DNA of 64,000 bases from NCBI GenBank assembly GCA_963821755.1, contig CAWGEX010000004.1, positions 1 to 64,000 on the forward strand. The letters are read 5' to 3'. The stretch is from Bog-473 sp963821755 (GTDB lineage: Bacteria > Actinomycetota > Acidimicrobiia > Acidimicrobiales > RAAP-2). Each line of letters opens with the position of its first letter. Within the stretch, counting starts at the first letter, position 1. The notes under the pieces are model-generated. The model was not told where the DNA came from. It made no database searches and worked only from the letters and a program-made list of their open reading frames with translations. Positions 53,127 to 61,932 of the stretch are shown one piece after another. A program made the translations under genes and the position numbers.

Positions 53127-54991
53127 TTGATCGCCTCCTCCGGTTCTCGCGTCGTGGAAGTCGGATCGCCATCGGCTCAGTCCAGGGTTGGCCGAGGACG
53201 TGAGTACCTGCCGATCGCCGACCACGGCCTCGTCGGGGATCTTCACAGCGTGGCCCTCGTCGGGACCAACGGGACCATCGATTGGTTTTGCTGCCCGGCC
53301 TTCGACTCGCCGAGCGTCTTCGGCTCCCTCCTCGACGCCAGTCAAGGAGGCTTCTTTGCACTCGCGGCTGCGATCCCCGCCCGGACAAGACAGTTCTACC
53401 TTCCCGACACGAATGTGCTCATCACCAGATTCTTCGCCGAAGAGGGAGTCGGCGAGATTCAGGATTTCATGCCGCTGCGGGACCCGTCGACGGGTGATAC
53501 GCAGCGCCTGATTCGCCGCGTGCAGTGCATACGGGGCACGATGCCGTTCCGTATGCGGGCGGCCCCCCGCTTCAACTACGGCTCTGAGCCCCACACCATC
53601 TCGGCGGTTCGAGATGGTGTGCTCTTCACATCGTCGGAGCTGTCGCTCTACCTTGGTTCCACCGAGCCCTTGGCGGTCGACGAACGCGACGCGGTCACTG
53701 AGTTCACCCTGGAGGAGGGCGGGGTTGCCGTCTTTTCCTTGGAGGAGGCCGGCTCCTCGACCGAGCTTCAGGGTGTGCCAAAAGGAGGAGACGCTCGATC
53801 AACTGATGTCGACGGTGAACTTCTGGTGGGACTGGCTCTCCTCCTCGCGATATCGGGGACGTTGGCGGGAGGTCGTCCATCGGTCTGCCTTGACGCTCAA
53901 GCTGTTGACGTACGCCCCCACCGGGGCGATCGTCGCCGCGCCCACGACGAGCCTTCCGGAGCAGATCGGGGGGGAGCGGAACTGGGATTACCGCTACGTG
54001 TGGATACGCGACGCTGCGTTCTGCGTCTACGCGCTCCTGCGGCTCGGATTCGACGACGAGGCGACGGCGTTCATGAACTTCCTGACCCGGTGCGCCACGC
54101 CCGATCGGAGCCCGGATGGACCCCTGCAGGTCATGTACGGCATCGACGGACGGATGGATGTGGCCGAGCGGGAGCTGCCCGAGCTCGAAGGGTACCGAGG
54201 GTCGGCCCCGGTGCGGGTGGGGAACGGAGCGGCGCGTCAGCTGCAGCTCGACATCTACGGCGAGCTCATGGACTCGGTCTACCTCTACGACAAATGGGCC
54301 CAGCCGATCTCCTCAGACCAGTGGGAGGCGATTCGGGAGAGGACAGATTGGGTCTGCGCACAACTGGGATCAGCCCGATGAGGGAATCTGGGAGACCCGA
54401 GGGGGCCGCCAAAGGTTCTTGTACTCCCGTCTGATGTGCTGGGTGGCGGTCGAGCGGGCCATCCGGATGTCCGTTCACCGGGGCCTGCCCGCCAATCAGG
54501 CGCACTGGTGCCAAGTCCGGGATGAGATCTACTCCCGCATCATGAAGGCGGGCTGGTCGGACGAGCGCCAAGCATTCGTTCAGCACGAAGGCAGCACTGT
54601 CCTCGATGCCGCCGTCCTGATGATGCCGCTCGCCAAGTTCATTTCCCCCACCGATCCGAAGTGGCTGTCGACATTGGACGAGCTCAACAAGACGTTGGTC
54701 TCGGACTCCTTGGTCTACCGCTACGACCCCGAAGCCAGTCCGGACGGGCTCCGCGGGCAGGAGGGAACCTTCACCGTGTGTTCGTTCTGGTATGTCGAGA
54801 CGTTGACTCGAGCCGGCCGGCTCGATGAGGCACGCATCGCTTTCGAGAGGATGCTCACCTATGCCAATCACCTCGGATTGTACGCCGAACAGATCGGCCA
54901 GACCGGAGAGCAACAGGGTAACTTTCCGCAGGCCCTCACCCACCTGGCGTTGATCAGCGCTGCGTACAACCTCGATCGTGCACTGGATTGA
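53127..54991 (+). pseudogene. GH15 glycoside hydrolase (glucoamylase/trehalase-like), two frameshifts
   Basis: The N-terminal domain reads YLPIADHGLVGDLHSVALVG, TIDWFCCPAFDSPSVFGSLL. After a shift near 53778 the (alpha/alpha)6 part follows with FWWDWL, ALTLKLLTYAPTGAIVAAP and the acid site RNWDYRYVWIRDAAF. After a shift near 54355 it goes on with NWDQPDEGIWETRGG and the catalytic-base region HLGLYAEQIGQTGEQQGNFP. Repaired it is about 620 residues, normal for GH15. It should cleave glucosides such as trehalose or maltosides. Start codon uncertain. Confidence 0.8.
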
Positions 54992-55087
54992 CGTCGGTCG
55001 GCCACCATGGGTCGAGTCCCACGACGACCGTGAGATGAGAGGTTCTCTCCGGAAATGACCTCCTCCACCTCGCCGAAGGGCAACGCC

Positions 55088-55807
55088 CTACGGAAGCTGC
55101 GACGGCCGCCCTTCGCGCTTATGGCTCTTCGGCGATCTGGGGCGCCCTCGGGAGGACCTGTTTGATGTATCGCCGACGGTGTCGTTGAGTAACAGCAAGG
55201 TGAGCGTGTCTGCGATAAAGGCCTCGGTCTCATCGCCGGACCAACCTCGCTCTTCGATGAGGGAGCGGAACACGTCGTAGGTGGTGACCGCGTACATGAT
55301 GTCGGCGGCCCGCTCGGCTCCCAGCCCGCGACGAAGAGCTCCCCGCTCGCCAAGGAGTGCTGTGATATGGCGCGGTCCGTCGTAGCGGCCGCGCTCGGCG
55401 TGCCCGAGGAACTCGCCGACCTCCGGGTCGGCGGTGGTGGTCATGCGCATGACGTCCACGAGGTGCATGTAGCGCTCGGTGACGCCGCGCATGTGGTGGG
55501 CGTAGAGCGCGAGCTTGCGGGCAGGGTCGCTCTCCGCGAAGAGCTCCTGCACCCAGGCACGTTCCGGCGGCGGGGTGTCCGAGTCCTCGTCGGGACCTGC
55601 GACAAGGATTGCGGCGGCTTCCGAGAGGACCGCGACTTTTGTCCCGAAGACCTGGTAGATCGTCTGCACGTGCACGCCGGCTTCGTCGGCAATGGCCTGC
55701 ATGGTGGCATTGGAATAGCCGTGTTGCACGAAGAGCCGGGCGCCGGCCTCGGCGATCCGTCGACGCGTAGCCCGTCGCCTCGCGGTCGGTCGGGCAGGGG
55801 TTGACAT
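55088..55807 (-). CDS. TetR-family transcriptional regulator
   Basis: A 239-residue TetR protein: RRRIAEAGARLFVQHGYSNA, TMQAIADEAGVHVQTIYQVFGTKVAVL. The ligand domain is helical; the C-terminal 25 residues are basic and unusual. Divergent from a glycosyltransferase gene, with a perfect palindrome in the 56-bp gap. Confidence 0.9.
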   Translation of the reverse strand: MSTPARPTARRRATRRRIAEAGARLFVQHGYSNATMQAIADEAGVHVQTIYQVFGTKVAVLSEAAAILVAGPDEDSDTPPPERAWVQELFAESDPARKLALYAHHMRGVTERYMHLVDVMRMTTTADPEVGEFLGHAERGRYDGPRHITALLGERGALRRGLGAERAADIMYAVTTYDVFRSLIEERGWSGDETEAFIADTLTLLLLNDTVGDTSNRSSRGRPRSPKSHKREGRPSQLP

Positions 55808-55827
55808 CGATGGGAGTTTATCTATAG

Positions 55828-55855
55828 TTACCTCTATAGTCTACTATAGAGGTAA
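55828..55855. promoter_or_regulatory. perfect 13-bp palindromic operator between tetR and glycosyltransferase
   Basis: TTACCTCTATAGT (55828-55840) and ACTATAGAGGTAA (55843-55855) are exact complements around a 2-base centre. The repeat ends 8 bp before the glycosyltransferase ATG and 20 bp from the TetR start. An additional CTATAG lies at 55822-55827. Confidence 0.8.
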
Positions 55856-55863
55856 GGAAACCT

Positions 55864-57039
55864 ATGAAGGTACTGGCGTGTTCGACTCCGATGGAGGGCG
55901 TGCTCGCGCCGCTCGTTCCGCTGGCGCAGTCGCTCGTCCGCCGCGGTCACGAGGTGGTCGTCGCCACGGGCCCTGACTTGGCAGACCGAGTCCGGGCCCA
56001 CGGGTTGGCGGTGCGGGTGGCCGGGCCATCAGCTGAGGAAGCGGTCCGTCAGGCTTTTGGCGACCCGGTCCTCGCTGAGGGCACGGAACCATGGCGGTTA
56101 GGGGCGACCATGTTCGCTCGAATCATGGCACCGCAGAAGCTGGTGAAGCTCCAAGGGCTGATCGACGAGCTTGCCCCCGACCTCGTGCTACAAGCGCCAG
56201 TCGATCTCGCAGCCCCGTTGGCCGCCGCGACCCGGGACGTACGCGCCATCACTTATGGCACCGGCCTGGTGCTGGAAGCCGCCTTGCTCGAGACGATGGC
56301 GCAATGGGTCGAACCGCTGTGGCAAGCAGCAGGGCTGACATCCGATCCGCACGCTGGTATCTACCGATATGGCTACCTCGATCCAGTGCCCGCGAGCCTG
56401 CAATCAGATCTTGGTCCTGCCGGCGCGGTCGCTCGGGCGGTCCGCCCCGAGGTGCCGGGCTCAGATGACGACGCCCTCCCGGAGTGGGCGGCGACGCGCG
56501 GTGCTCGACCGCTGGTGTACGTGTCTTTGGGTACGGTGCCGGTCTTCAACCAGCTCTCGACGTTCACGATCCTGCTCGAGGGGATCGCCACCCTCGACGT
56601 TGACGTCGTCGCCTCCATCGGCCACAACAACGACCCCTCGCTACTGCCAACTTTGCCGAACAATGTGCACATCGAGCAATGGGTGTCACTTGCAGCGCTG
56701 CTCCCGCGTTGCGACGCCGTCATGTGCCATGCCGGAGCCGGTACGACCCTCGCCGCCCTGAGTTTAGGACTGCCTCTCGTATTGGTACCTCGGGGCGCGG
56801 ACCAGTTCCCGACCGCCGCCGCCTGCCGGTCGGCTGGGGCGGCGCTGGTCCTCGACCCGAGCGAGCTCGAGTCCGACGCGGTCCTCGCGGCCGTACGCAC
56901 GGTGCTTGACGACGACAGCTACCGGCGAGCTGCACAAGCGCTGCAGCAAGAGATCGCTGAGATGCCGTCCGCGGAAATCGCTGTCGCCGAGCTTGAGCGC
57001 CTCGGGTTATCACGCACCGAAACACGATCGAGGCATTGA
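55864..57039 (+). CDS. GT1-family glycosyltransferase (macrolide/UDP-glycosyltransferase-like)
   Basis: A 391-residue GT-B enzyme. The N-terminal acceptor domain starts MKVLACSTPMEGVLAPLVPLAQSLVRRGHEV. The C-terminal donor domain has PLVYVSLGTVPVF and the nucleotide-sugar signature CDAVMCHAGAGTTLAALSLG, LPLVLVPRGADQ. Such enzymes glycosylate antibiotics or flavonoid-like molecules. Its TetR control suggests induction by the target compound. Confidence 0.9.
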   Translation: MKVLACSTPMEGVLAPLVPLAQSLVRRGHEVVVATGPDLADRVRAHGLAVRVAGPSAEEAVRQAFGDPVLAEGTEPWRLGATMFARIMAPQKLVKLQGLIDELAPDLVLQAPVDLAAPLAAATRDVRAITYGTGLVLEAALLETMAQWVEPLWQAAGLTSDPHAGIYRYGYLDPVPASLQSDLGPAGAVARAVRPEVPGSDDDALPEWAATRGARPLVYVSLGTVPVFNQLSTFTILLEGIATLDVDVVASIGHNNDPSLLPTLPNNVHIEQWVSLAALLPRCDAVMCHAGAGTTLAALSLGLPLVLVPRGADQFPTAAACRSAGAALVLDPSELESDAVLAAVRTVLDDDSYRRAAQALQQEIAEMPSAEIAVAELERLGLSRTETRSRH

Positions 57040-57227
57040 GTCGCATCCAACCGATAGCACCCCGCGGTTCGTGATGGGCGAGGGTGCATAACCCGATCAG
57101 CCTGATTACCGCGCCGCCAGCTCATCCGCTACCTGCGGTCCGCCTCTAACCGAGGACGTCCCGCATCCATGTGGCGCCGACGCCCACTGTGCTTCAGCCA
57201 CCGGATCGCAAGAACATCCGGCTTAGG

Positions 57228-57254
57228 TGTCACATTCGATGCGTGGCCGGTGTC
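57228..57254 (+). promoter_or_regulatory. ECF41-type promoter upstream of the carboxymuconolactone decarboxylase gene
   Basis: TGTCACA (57228-57234), 16 bases and TGTC (57251-57254). Described ECF41 promoters have TGTCACA, 16 bases, CGTC, so the match differs at one base. It lies 35 bp upstream of the decarboxylase-like gene that is coupled to the ECF41 sigma gene, implying autoregulation. Confidence 0.7.
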
Positions 57255-57288
57255 TCTATGCCGAGAGCAATTCATCGGAGGAGACATC

Positions 57289-57867
57289 ATGTCCAGCAGT
57301 CCCAGGATCCCCAAGGCAGAGCTGACCGGCTTGTACGGCGCGATGGTCAAGCGGATGTCCCGCAAGATGTTCGGCGAGGTGCCCGAGCCGGTCGGGGTGG
57401 CGTGGCACAACCGGAAGGTGCTGAACTTCAGCTTCAGCGTCGGTCGTAAGGCGCAGAAGTGGGACCAGTGTGACGAGAACCTGAAGTCGTTCGCCCACAT
57501 GGCGACGGCCAGCCTGGTCGGCTGCAGCTTTTGCCTGGACTTCGGCTACTTCCACGCCCACAACGAGGGACTCGACGTGGACAAGGCGCGTGAGGTGCCC
57601 CGCTGGCGTGTGTCGGATGTATTCACGCCGCTGGAGCGCGACGTCATGGAGTACGCCGAGGCCATGACGCAGACCCCGCCGACGGTCACCGACGAACTGT
57701 CGGCCAGGCTGCTGAAGGCGCTCGGCCCGGCCGCCCTCGTGGAGCTGACCACGTTCATTGCGCTGGCGAACTTCATGGCCCGCTCCAACGTCGCGATGGG
57801 CATCGAGTCGCAGGAGTTCTCGGCCGCCTGTGACCTCGAGCCGCTCGCCCTAGCCTCGTCGGCATGA
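57289..57867 (+). CDS. carboxymuconolactone decarboxylase (AhpD-like) family protein
   Basis: A 192-residue helical protein with the CxxC...H site in LVGCSFCLDFGYFHAHNEG, and RWRVSDVFTPLERDVMEYAEAM, LVELTTFIALANFMAR. ATG 57289 follows GGAGGAG. Its stop overlaps the sigma factor ATG (ATGA). Carboxymuconolactone decarboxylases are classic target genes of ECF41 sigma factors. A peroxidase/thiol redox role is possible. Confidence 0.9.
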   Translation: MSSSPRIPKAELTGLYGAMVKRMSRKMFGEVPEPVGVAWHNRKVLNFSFSVGRKAQKWDQCDENLKSFAHMATASLVGCSFCLDFGYFHAHNEGLDVDKAREVPRWRVSDVFTPLERDVMEYAEAMTQTPPTVTDELSARLLKALGPAALVELTTFIALANFMARSNVAMGIESQEFSAACDLEPLALASSA

Positions 57868-58729
57868 CCGACGACCCGTTCGTCACCCACCGCGGCCTGC
57901 TGTTCACCGTCGCCTACGAAATGCTCGGCTCGGCGGTCGACGCCGAGGACGTCGTCCAGGAGACCTGGCTGCGGTGGGCCGACGTGGACCAGGCGGAGGT
58001 GCGTGACCCGCGGGCCTATCTCGTCCGAATCGTCACCCGGCAGGCGCTGAACCGGCTCCGATCGGTGTCCCGCCGCCGGGAGGAGTACGTCGGGGAATGG
58101 CTGCCCGAGCCGCTGCTCACCAGTCCCGATGTGGCCGAGGACGCCGAGCTCGCCGAGAACGTCTCGATCGCCATGCTCACGGTGCTCGAGACCCTCGGTC
58201 CGGCCGAGCGGGCCGTGTTCGTGCTGCACGAGGTGTTCGAGACGCCGTACGACGAGATCGCCGAGGTCGTGGGCAAGACTCCGGCCGCGGTCCGGCAGAT
58301 CGCGCACCGTGCCCGCGAGCACGTCGCGGCGCGGCGACCGCGAATGCAGGTGGACCGAGCCCAGCAGCAGGCGGCCGTCGAGACGTTCATGGCCGCCATC
58401 TCCAGCGGCGACCTGCAGGGACTGGTGGAGGTGCTCGCCCCGGACGTGGTGCTGATCGCCGACGGCGGCGGCCTGGTGCAGGCGGCGCGCAAGCCGATCA
58501 CCGGCGTCGCGACGGTGGCGGCATTCCTGGCCCGGCTGGTGGAGCTCCCGGACGTCGTTGCGACCACTCGCCTGGCTCAACGGGATGCCGGGTGCTCCGG
58601 TTCGACGTCGATGGCGAAGCCACCGCGGTCAGTCTGGTGGTCGAGGACGGCCGGATCACCCGGATCTACGCCATCCGCAACCCGCAAAAGCTGAGCTGGC
58701 TGGGAAAGGTGGCGGAACTGCGGCGGTGA
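57864..58729 (+). pseudogene. ECF41-family sigma factor with SnoaL C-terminal extension, frameshifted near the end
   Basis: Sigma2 is LFTVAYEMLGSAVDAEDVVQETWLRW, sigma4 is LETLGPAERAVFVLHEVFETPYDEIAEVVG. The ECF41 hallmark WLPEP occurs in the linker and DGGG in the SnoaL domain. After shifts near 58560-58595 the third frame gives VLRFDVDGEATAVSLVVEDG and then RNPQKL, matching the NPDKL motif. The C-terminus is known to control activity in this family, so the break matters if real. Repaired length is about 288 residues. Confidence 0.82.
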
Positions 58730-58800
58730 CCGCCTCACCCCTGGTCTGACCCTGCGATCCATCGGCGTCCCAATCCATCACAACCACTGGTCAGCAGCCC

Positions 58801-58854
58801 TTGACAGATTGAACAGACCGGTCTACCTTTCACAAGAATCAGACAGACCGATCT
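58801..58854 (+). promoter_or_regulatory. SDR-operon promoter with two palindromic operators
   Basis: TTGACA (58801-58806), 17 bases, TACCTT (58824-58829). AGACCGGTCT (58815-58824), a perfect palindrome in the spacer, recurs as AGACCGATCT (58845-58854) 30 bp downstream. Both are preceded by AC and followed by AC. The TetR gene downstream in the same operon is the likely binder. Confidence 0.65.
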
Positions 58855-58869
58855 ACTCAAGGGAGCGTC

Positions 58870-59613
58870 ATGAGCGTAGCGAGCACCACGACCGACAGGG
58901 GATTGGGCACCGCGCTCGTCACCGGGGCGACCTCTGGCATCGGCCGAGCGACCGCCCTGCGGCTGGCCCGCGACGGTTGGGAGATCGTCGTCCACGGCCG
59001 CAACGCCGATCGTGGTGCCGAGGTAGTCCGAGAGATCGAGGCGCAGGGGGGCCGCGCGCGCTTCGTGGCCGCCGACCTCAAAGACGTGGCGGCGGTGCGA
59101 AGGCTGGTCGACGAGGTCGGGGACGTGGACGTCCTTGTGAACAACGCTGGGTCTTCGTGGTTCGGCCCCACTGCGGATCTTGACCAGCCCACGTTCGACG
59201 ACCTGTTCGACGGCAACGTGCGGTCCGCGTACTTCCTCGTCGCGGGGATCGCCCCGGGCATGGCCGAACGGTCCTCGGGGAGAATCATCAGTCTGGCCAG
59301 CATGGCCGGTCAGATCGGTCTCGAAGGCGGCGCCGCCTACGGGGCGACCAAGGCGGCCCTCAGTTCCATGACCCGATCCTGGGCGGCCGAGTTCAGCCCA
59401 CGGGGCGTCCGGGTCAATGCCGTCGCGGCCGGGCCCGTGTTCAGCACCCCGGAGAAGGCGCCGTTCATCGAGCAGCTTGGCGCGACGACGTTGCTCGGAC
59501 GGGGTGCGCAGGTCGAGGAGATCGCCGAGGTGATCGCCTTCCTCGCCTCGGACAAGGCGAGCTACCTGACCGGAGCCACCCTGGCCGCCGACGGTGGCCG
59601 CTCGGCGGTATGA
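58870..59613 (+). CDS. SDR family oxidoreductase
   Basis: A 247-residue classical SDR: TALVTGATSGIGRATALRLA, NNAGSSWFG, ASMAGQIGLEGGAAYGATKAAL and the C-terminal LTGATLAADGG. It is NAD(P)-dependent, with substrate unknown. First gene of a coupled operon; its stop overlaps the MFS start (ATGA). Confidence 0.92.
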   Translation: MSVASTTTDRGLGTALVTGATSGIGRATALRLARDGWEIVVHGRNADRGAEVVREIEAQGGRARFVAADLKDVAAVRRLVDEVGDVDVLVNNAGSSWFGPTADLDQPTFDDLFDGNVRSAYFLVAGIAPGMAERSSGRIISLASMAGQIGLEGGAAYGATKAALSSMTRSWAAEFSPRGVRVNAVAAGPVFSTPEKAPFIEQLGATTLLGRGAQVEEIAEVIAFLASDKASYLTGATLAADGGRSAV

Positions 59614-60893
59614 GCCCGATGCTCGCTCTCCCCCGGTCCGCCATGCCCTGCGCTGTCCCTGTCGTCGAACCGAAGACGTGGCGGCCGCTACTGCGACTGG
59701 TCGGCCTGGCGTCGATCACCGTCACGTTCCTGGCCGCCTCGGCCGCCCCCACCCCGCTGTACGCGACCTACCAGCGGGCGTGGGGCTTCTCGGCGCTGAC
59801 CACCACTGTCGTCTTCGGCATCTACGCCGTCGCCCTCCTCGCATCTCTGCTCACCGTCGGCCGGCTCTCCGACCATGTCGGTCGCCGCCCCGTGCTGCTC
59901 ATCGGCATCGCCGGTCAGGTGCTGGCCCTCGTGGTCTTCGCCGACGCCCACGCCGTCAGCGCGCTGCTGGCGGCCCGGATCATCCAGGGCCTGGCGACCG
60001 GGACGGCGATCGGGGCCATCGGCGCCGGCATGCTCGACATCGACCAGACCCGCGGTGCGGTGGCCAACGCAACCGCACCGGGCTTGGGAACGGCGAGCGG
60101 AGCGCTCCTCTCGGCCTTTGCCGTGCAGTGGCTCCCGGCGCCGACACGTCTGGTGTACGTGGTCCTCGCCGGGCTGCTGTTGGCGCAGGCGTTCGGCGTG
60201 TTCTGGTTACCCGAAACCAGTCCCAGGGCACCCGGAGCGTGGCGTTCACTCGTACCGCAGATCGCGCTGCCCGCCCAAACCCGTCGACCGATGCTCGCCG
60301 CCGCCCCGGTGCTCTTCGCCGGGTGGGCCCTCGGCGGCTTCTATGCCTCGCTCGGACCGAGCCTGATCGACCACCTCGTCGGCTCGGCCTCGGTTATCGA
60401 CGCCGGCCTCGGCCTCGGCCTCCTGACCGGAGTCGCCGCGCTGACCACCTACGTACTCCGGACCGCGCCTGCAGCCCGCGTGATGCTGATCGGCACTGGT
60501 GCGCTCATCGCCGGCGTATCCCTCGTGTTGCTGTCAATTTGGGTTGGCTCCCCTCCAGGCTTCTTCCTGGCTACCGCCGTGGCTGGATTCGGCTTCGGCG
60601 CCGCCTTCCAGGGCGGCATCCGCCTGGTCGCTCCCCTGGCCCACCCTGACCAGCGAGCCGGGGTGCTCTCCGTGCTCTTCACCGTCTCGTATCTCGGCCT
60701 GGGAATCCCCGCTGTCGCTGCCGGTTTGGCCATCGTGCGCGGCGGCGGCCTCGTGGCCACCAGCTACGAGTACGGCCTGGCGGTGATCCTCCTGGCCAGC
60801 TTTGCCGCCGTCAACCTGATCCGTCTGGCCAGCCATAACAACAGCCCCACATCAACCACAACTGCCCCACAGCAAAAGGAGTTCTCCCGATGA
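59610..60893 (+). CDS. MFS transporter
   Basis: A 427-residue, roughly 12-helix transporter. TM1 region FLAASAAPTPLYATYQ and motif A GRLSDHVGRRPVLLIG are followed by IIQGLATGTAIGAIGAGM; the C-half has a weaker motif A-like segment. It is probably a drug or metabolite exporter. It overlaps the SDR gene by 4 bases, and its stop overlaps the DUF427 start, so all are translated together. Confidence 0.9.
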   Translation: MSPMLALPRSAMPCAVPVVEPKTWRPLLRLVGLASITVTFLAASAAPTPLYATYQRAWGFSALTTTVVFGIYAVALLASLLTVGRLSDHVGRRPVLLIGIAGQVLALVVFADAHAVSALLAARIIQGLATGTAIGAIGAGMLDIDQTRGAVANATAPGLGTASGALLSAFAVQWLPAPTRLVYVVLAGLLLAQAFGVFWLPETSPRAPGAWRSLVPQIALPAQTRRPMLAAAPVLFAGWALGGFYASLGPSLIDHLVGSASVIDAGLGLGLLTGVAALTTYVLRTAPAARVMLIGTGALIAGVSLVLLSIWVGSPPGFFLATAVAGFGFGAAFQGGIRLVAPLAHPDQRAGVLSVLFTVSYLGLGIPAVAAGLAIVRGGGLVATSYEYGLAVILLASFAAVNLIRLASHNNSPTSTTTAPQQKEFSR

Positions 60894-61288
60894 CCGATGC
60901 CCGTCCCCACAAGACACCCGGACCCGGCCACCCCATCACCCTGGAGCGGTCGTCCGCCCACGTCGTCGTCCGCAGCGGTTCGGTCGTGATCGCCGAAACC
61001 GACCGGGCCCTCGAGATGCGAGAGGCCTCCTACCCCGCGGTGCTCTACATCCCGATCGACGACGTCGACCAGCACGAGCTGCGCCGAAGCGAGCACCACA
61101 CGTGGTGTCCGTACAAGGGCGAGGCCTCGTACTACGACATCGTCGACGACGACGGAACCGACCTGACTGCTGCCGTCTGGTACTACGACGACCCCTTCCC
61201 CGCGGTAGCCGAGATCAAGAGCCACGTGGCCTTCTACACCGACCGGGTGACCGTCACCGCCACCCCGAGCGAATCCGCCGTACGATAG
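60890..61288 (+). CDS. DUF427 family protein
   Basis: A 132-residue protein: GHPITLERSSAHVVVRSGSVVIAET, AVLYIPIDDV, SEHHTWCPYKGEASYYDIV and AVWYYDDPFPAVAEIKSHVAFY. The Trp/Cys/Lys motif is characteristic of DUF427. Enzyme activity is not established. Third gene of the operon, coupled by ATGA. Confidence 0.9.
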   Translation: MTDARPHKTPGPGHPITLERSSAHVVVRSGSVVIAETDRALEMREASYPAVLYIPIDDVDQHELRRSEHHTWCPYKGEASYYDIVDDDGTDLTAAVWYYDDPFPAVAEIKSHVAFYTDRVTVTATPSESAVR

Positions 61289-61300
61289 ACAAGGCTGTCT
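61287..61300. promoter_or_regulatory. palindrome upstream of the operon tetR
   Basis: AGACA and TGTCT arms with a 4-base centre lie between the DUF427 stop and the TetR GTG. The arm resembles the AGAC half-site of the operators at 58815 and 58845, so it may be a third binding site. Confidence 0.4.
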
Positions 61301-61317
61301 GGAAAGAGGCGAAGCCC

Positions 61318-61932
61318 GTGAGCACCACAACAGTTCCGACTGAGCATCGATCCTCGGCGAGGGAGCGACTCCTCGCCGCGGCCAACGAGCTCTTCTACGC
61401 CGAGGGCGTTCAGACCGTCGGCATCGACCGCATCATCGAGCGCGCCGGGGTCGCCAAAGCCTCGCTCTACAACCTCTTCGGCAGCAAGGAAGGGCTGGTG
61501 GCCGCCTATCTGGCCTCACGACACGACCTCACGACCAGCAGGCTCACCGAGGCGATCGAGGGGGTCGACGATCCGCGCCAAAAAATCATGGCCGTCTTCC
61601 ACGCCCAAGCCGAGATGTACGAACAGCCCGACTTCAACGGCTGCGCGTTCATCGCCGCTTCCACCGAGGCACCCTCACGCGGTCTCATCGAGCAAGCCGC
61701 CGACCAGTTCAGGGCCTGGGTCCGGGCCATGTTCACCGATCTCGCTGAGCAAGCGGACGCCTCCAATCCGGGCAGCCTCGGACGCCAACTCCACCTCGTC
61801 TACGACGGCGCCGGACTGGCAGGCCGCATGGACCACCACGACCCCGGAATCGCACCTTCGGCCCGCGACGCCGTTCAGGCGCTGCTCGACGCCGCGTTGA
61901 CGCAAAACGGGCAGCCAGGAGAGCGAACATGA
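61318..61932 (+). CDS. TetR-family transcriptional regulator
   Basis: A 204-residue TetR protein starting at GTG with AAAGAGG upstream: RERLLAAANELFYAEGVQTV, GIDRIIERAGVAKASLYNLFGSKEGLV. The ligand domain includes FNGCAFIAASTEAPSRG. It is encoded in the operon it probably controls; its stop overlaps the hydrolase start (ATGA). Confidence 0.92.
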   Translation: MSTTTVPTEHRSSARERLLAAANELFYAEGVQTVGIDRIIERAGVAKASLYNLFGSKEGLVAAYLASRHDLTTSRLTEAIEGVDDPRQKIMAVFHAQAEMYEQPDFNGCAFIAASTEAPSRGLIEQAADQFRAWVRAMFTDLAEQADASNPGSLGRQLHLVYDGAGLAGRMDHHDPGIAPSARDAVQALLDAALTQNGQPGERT

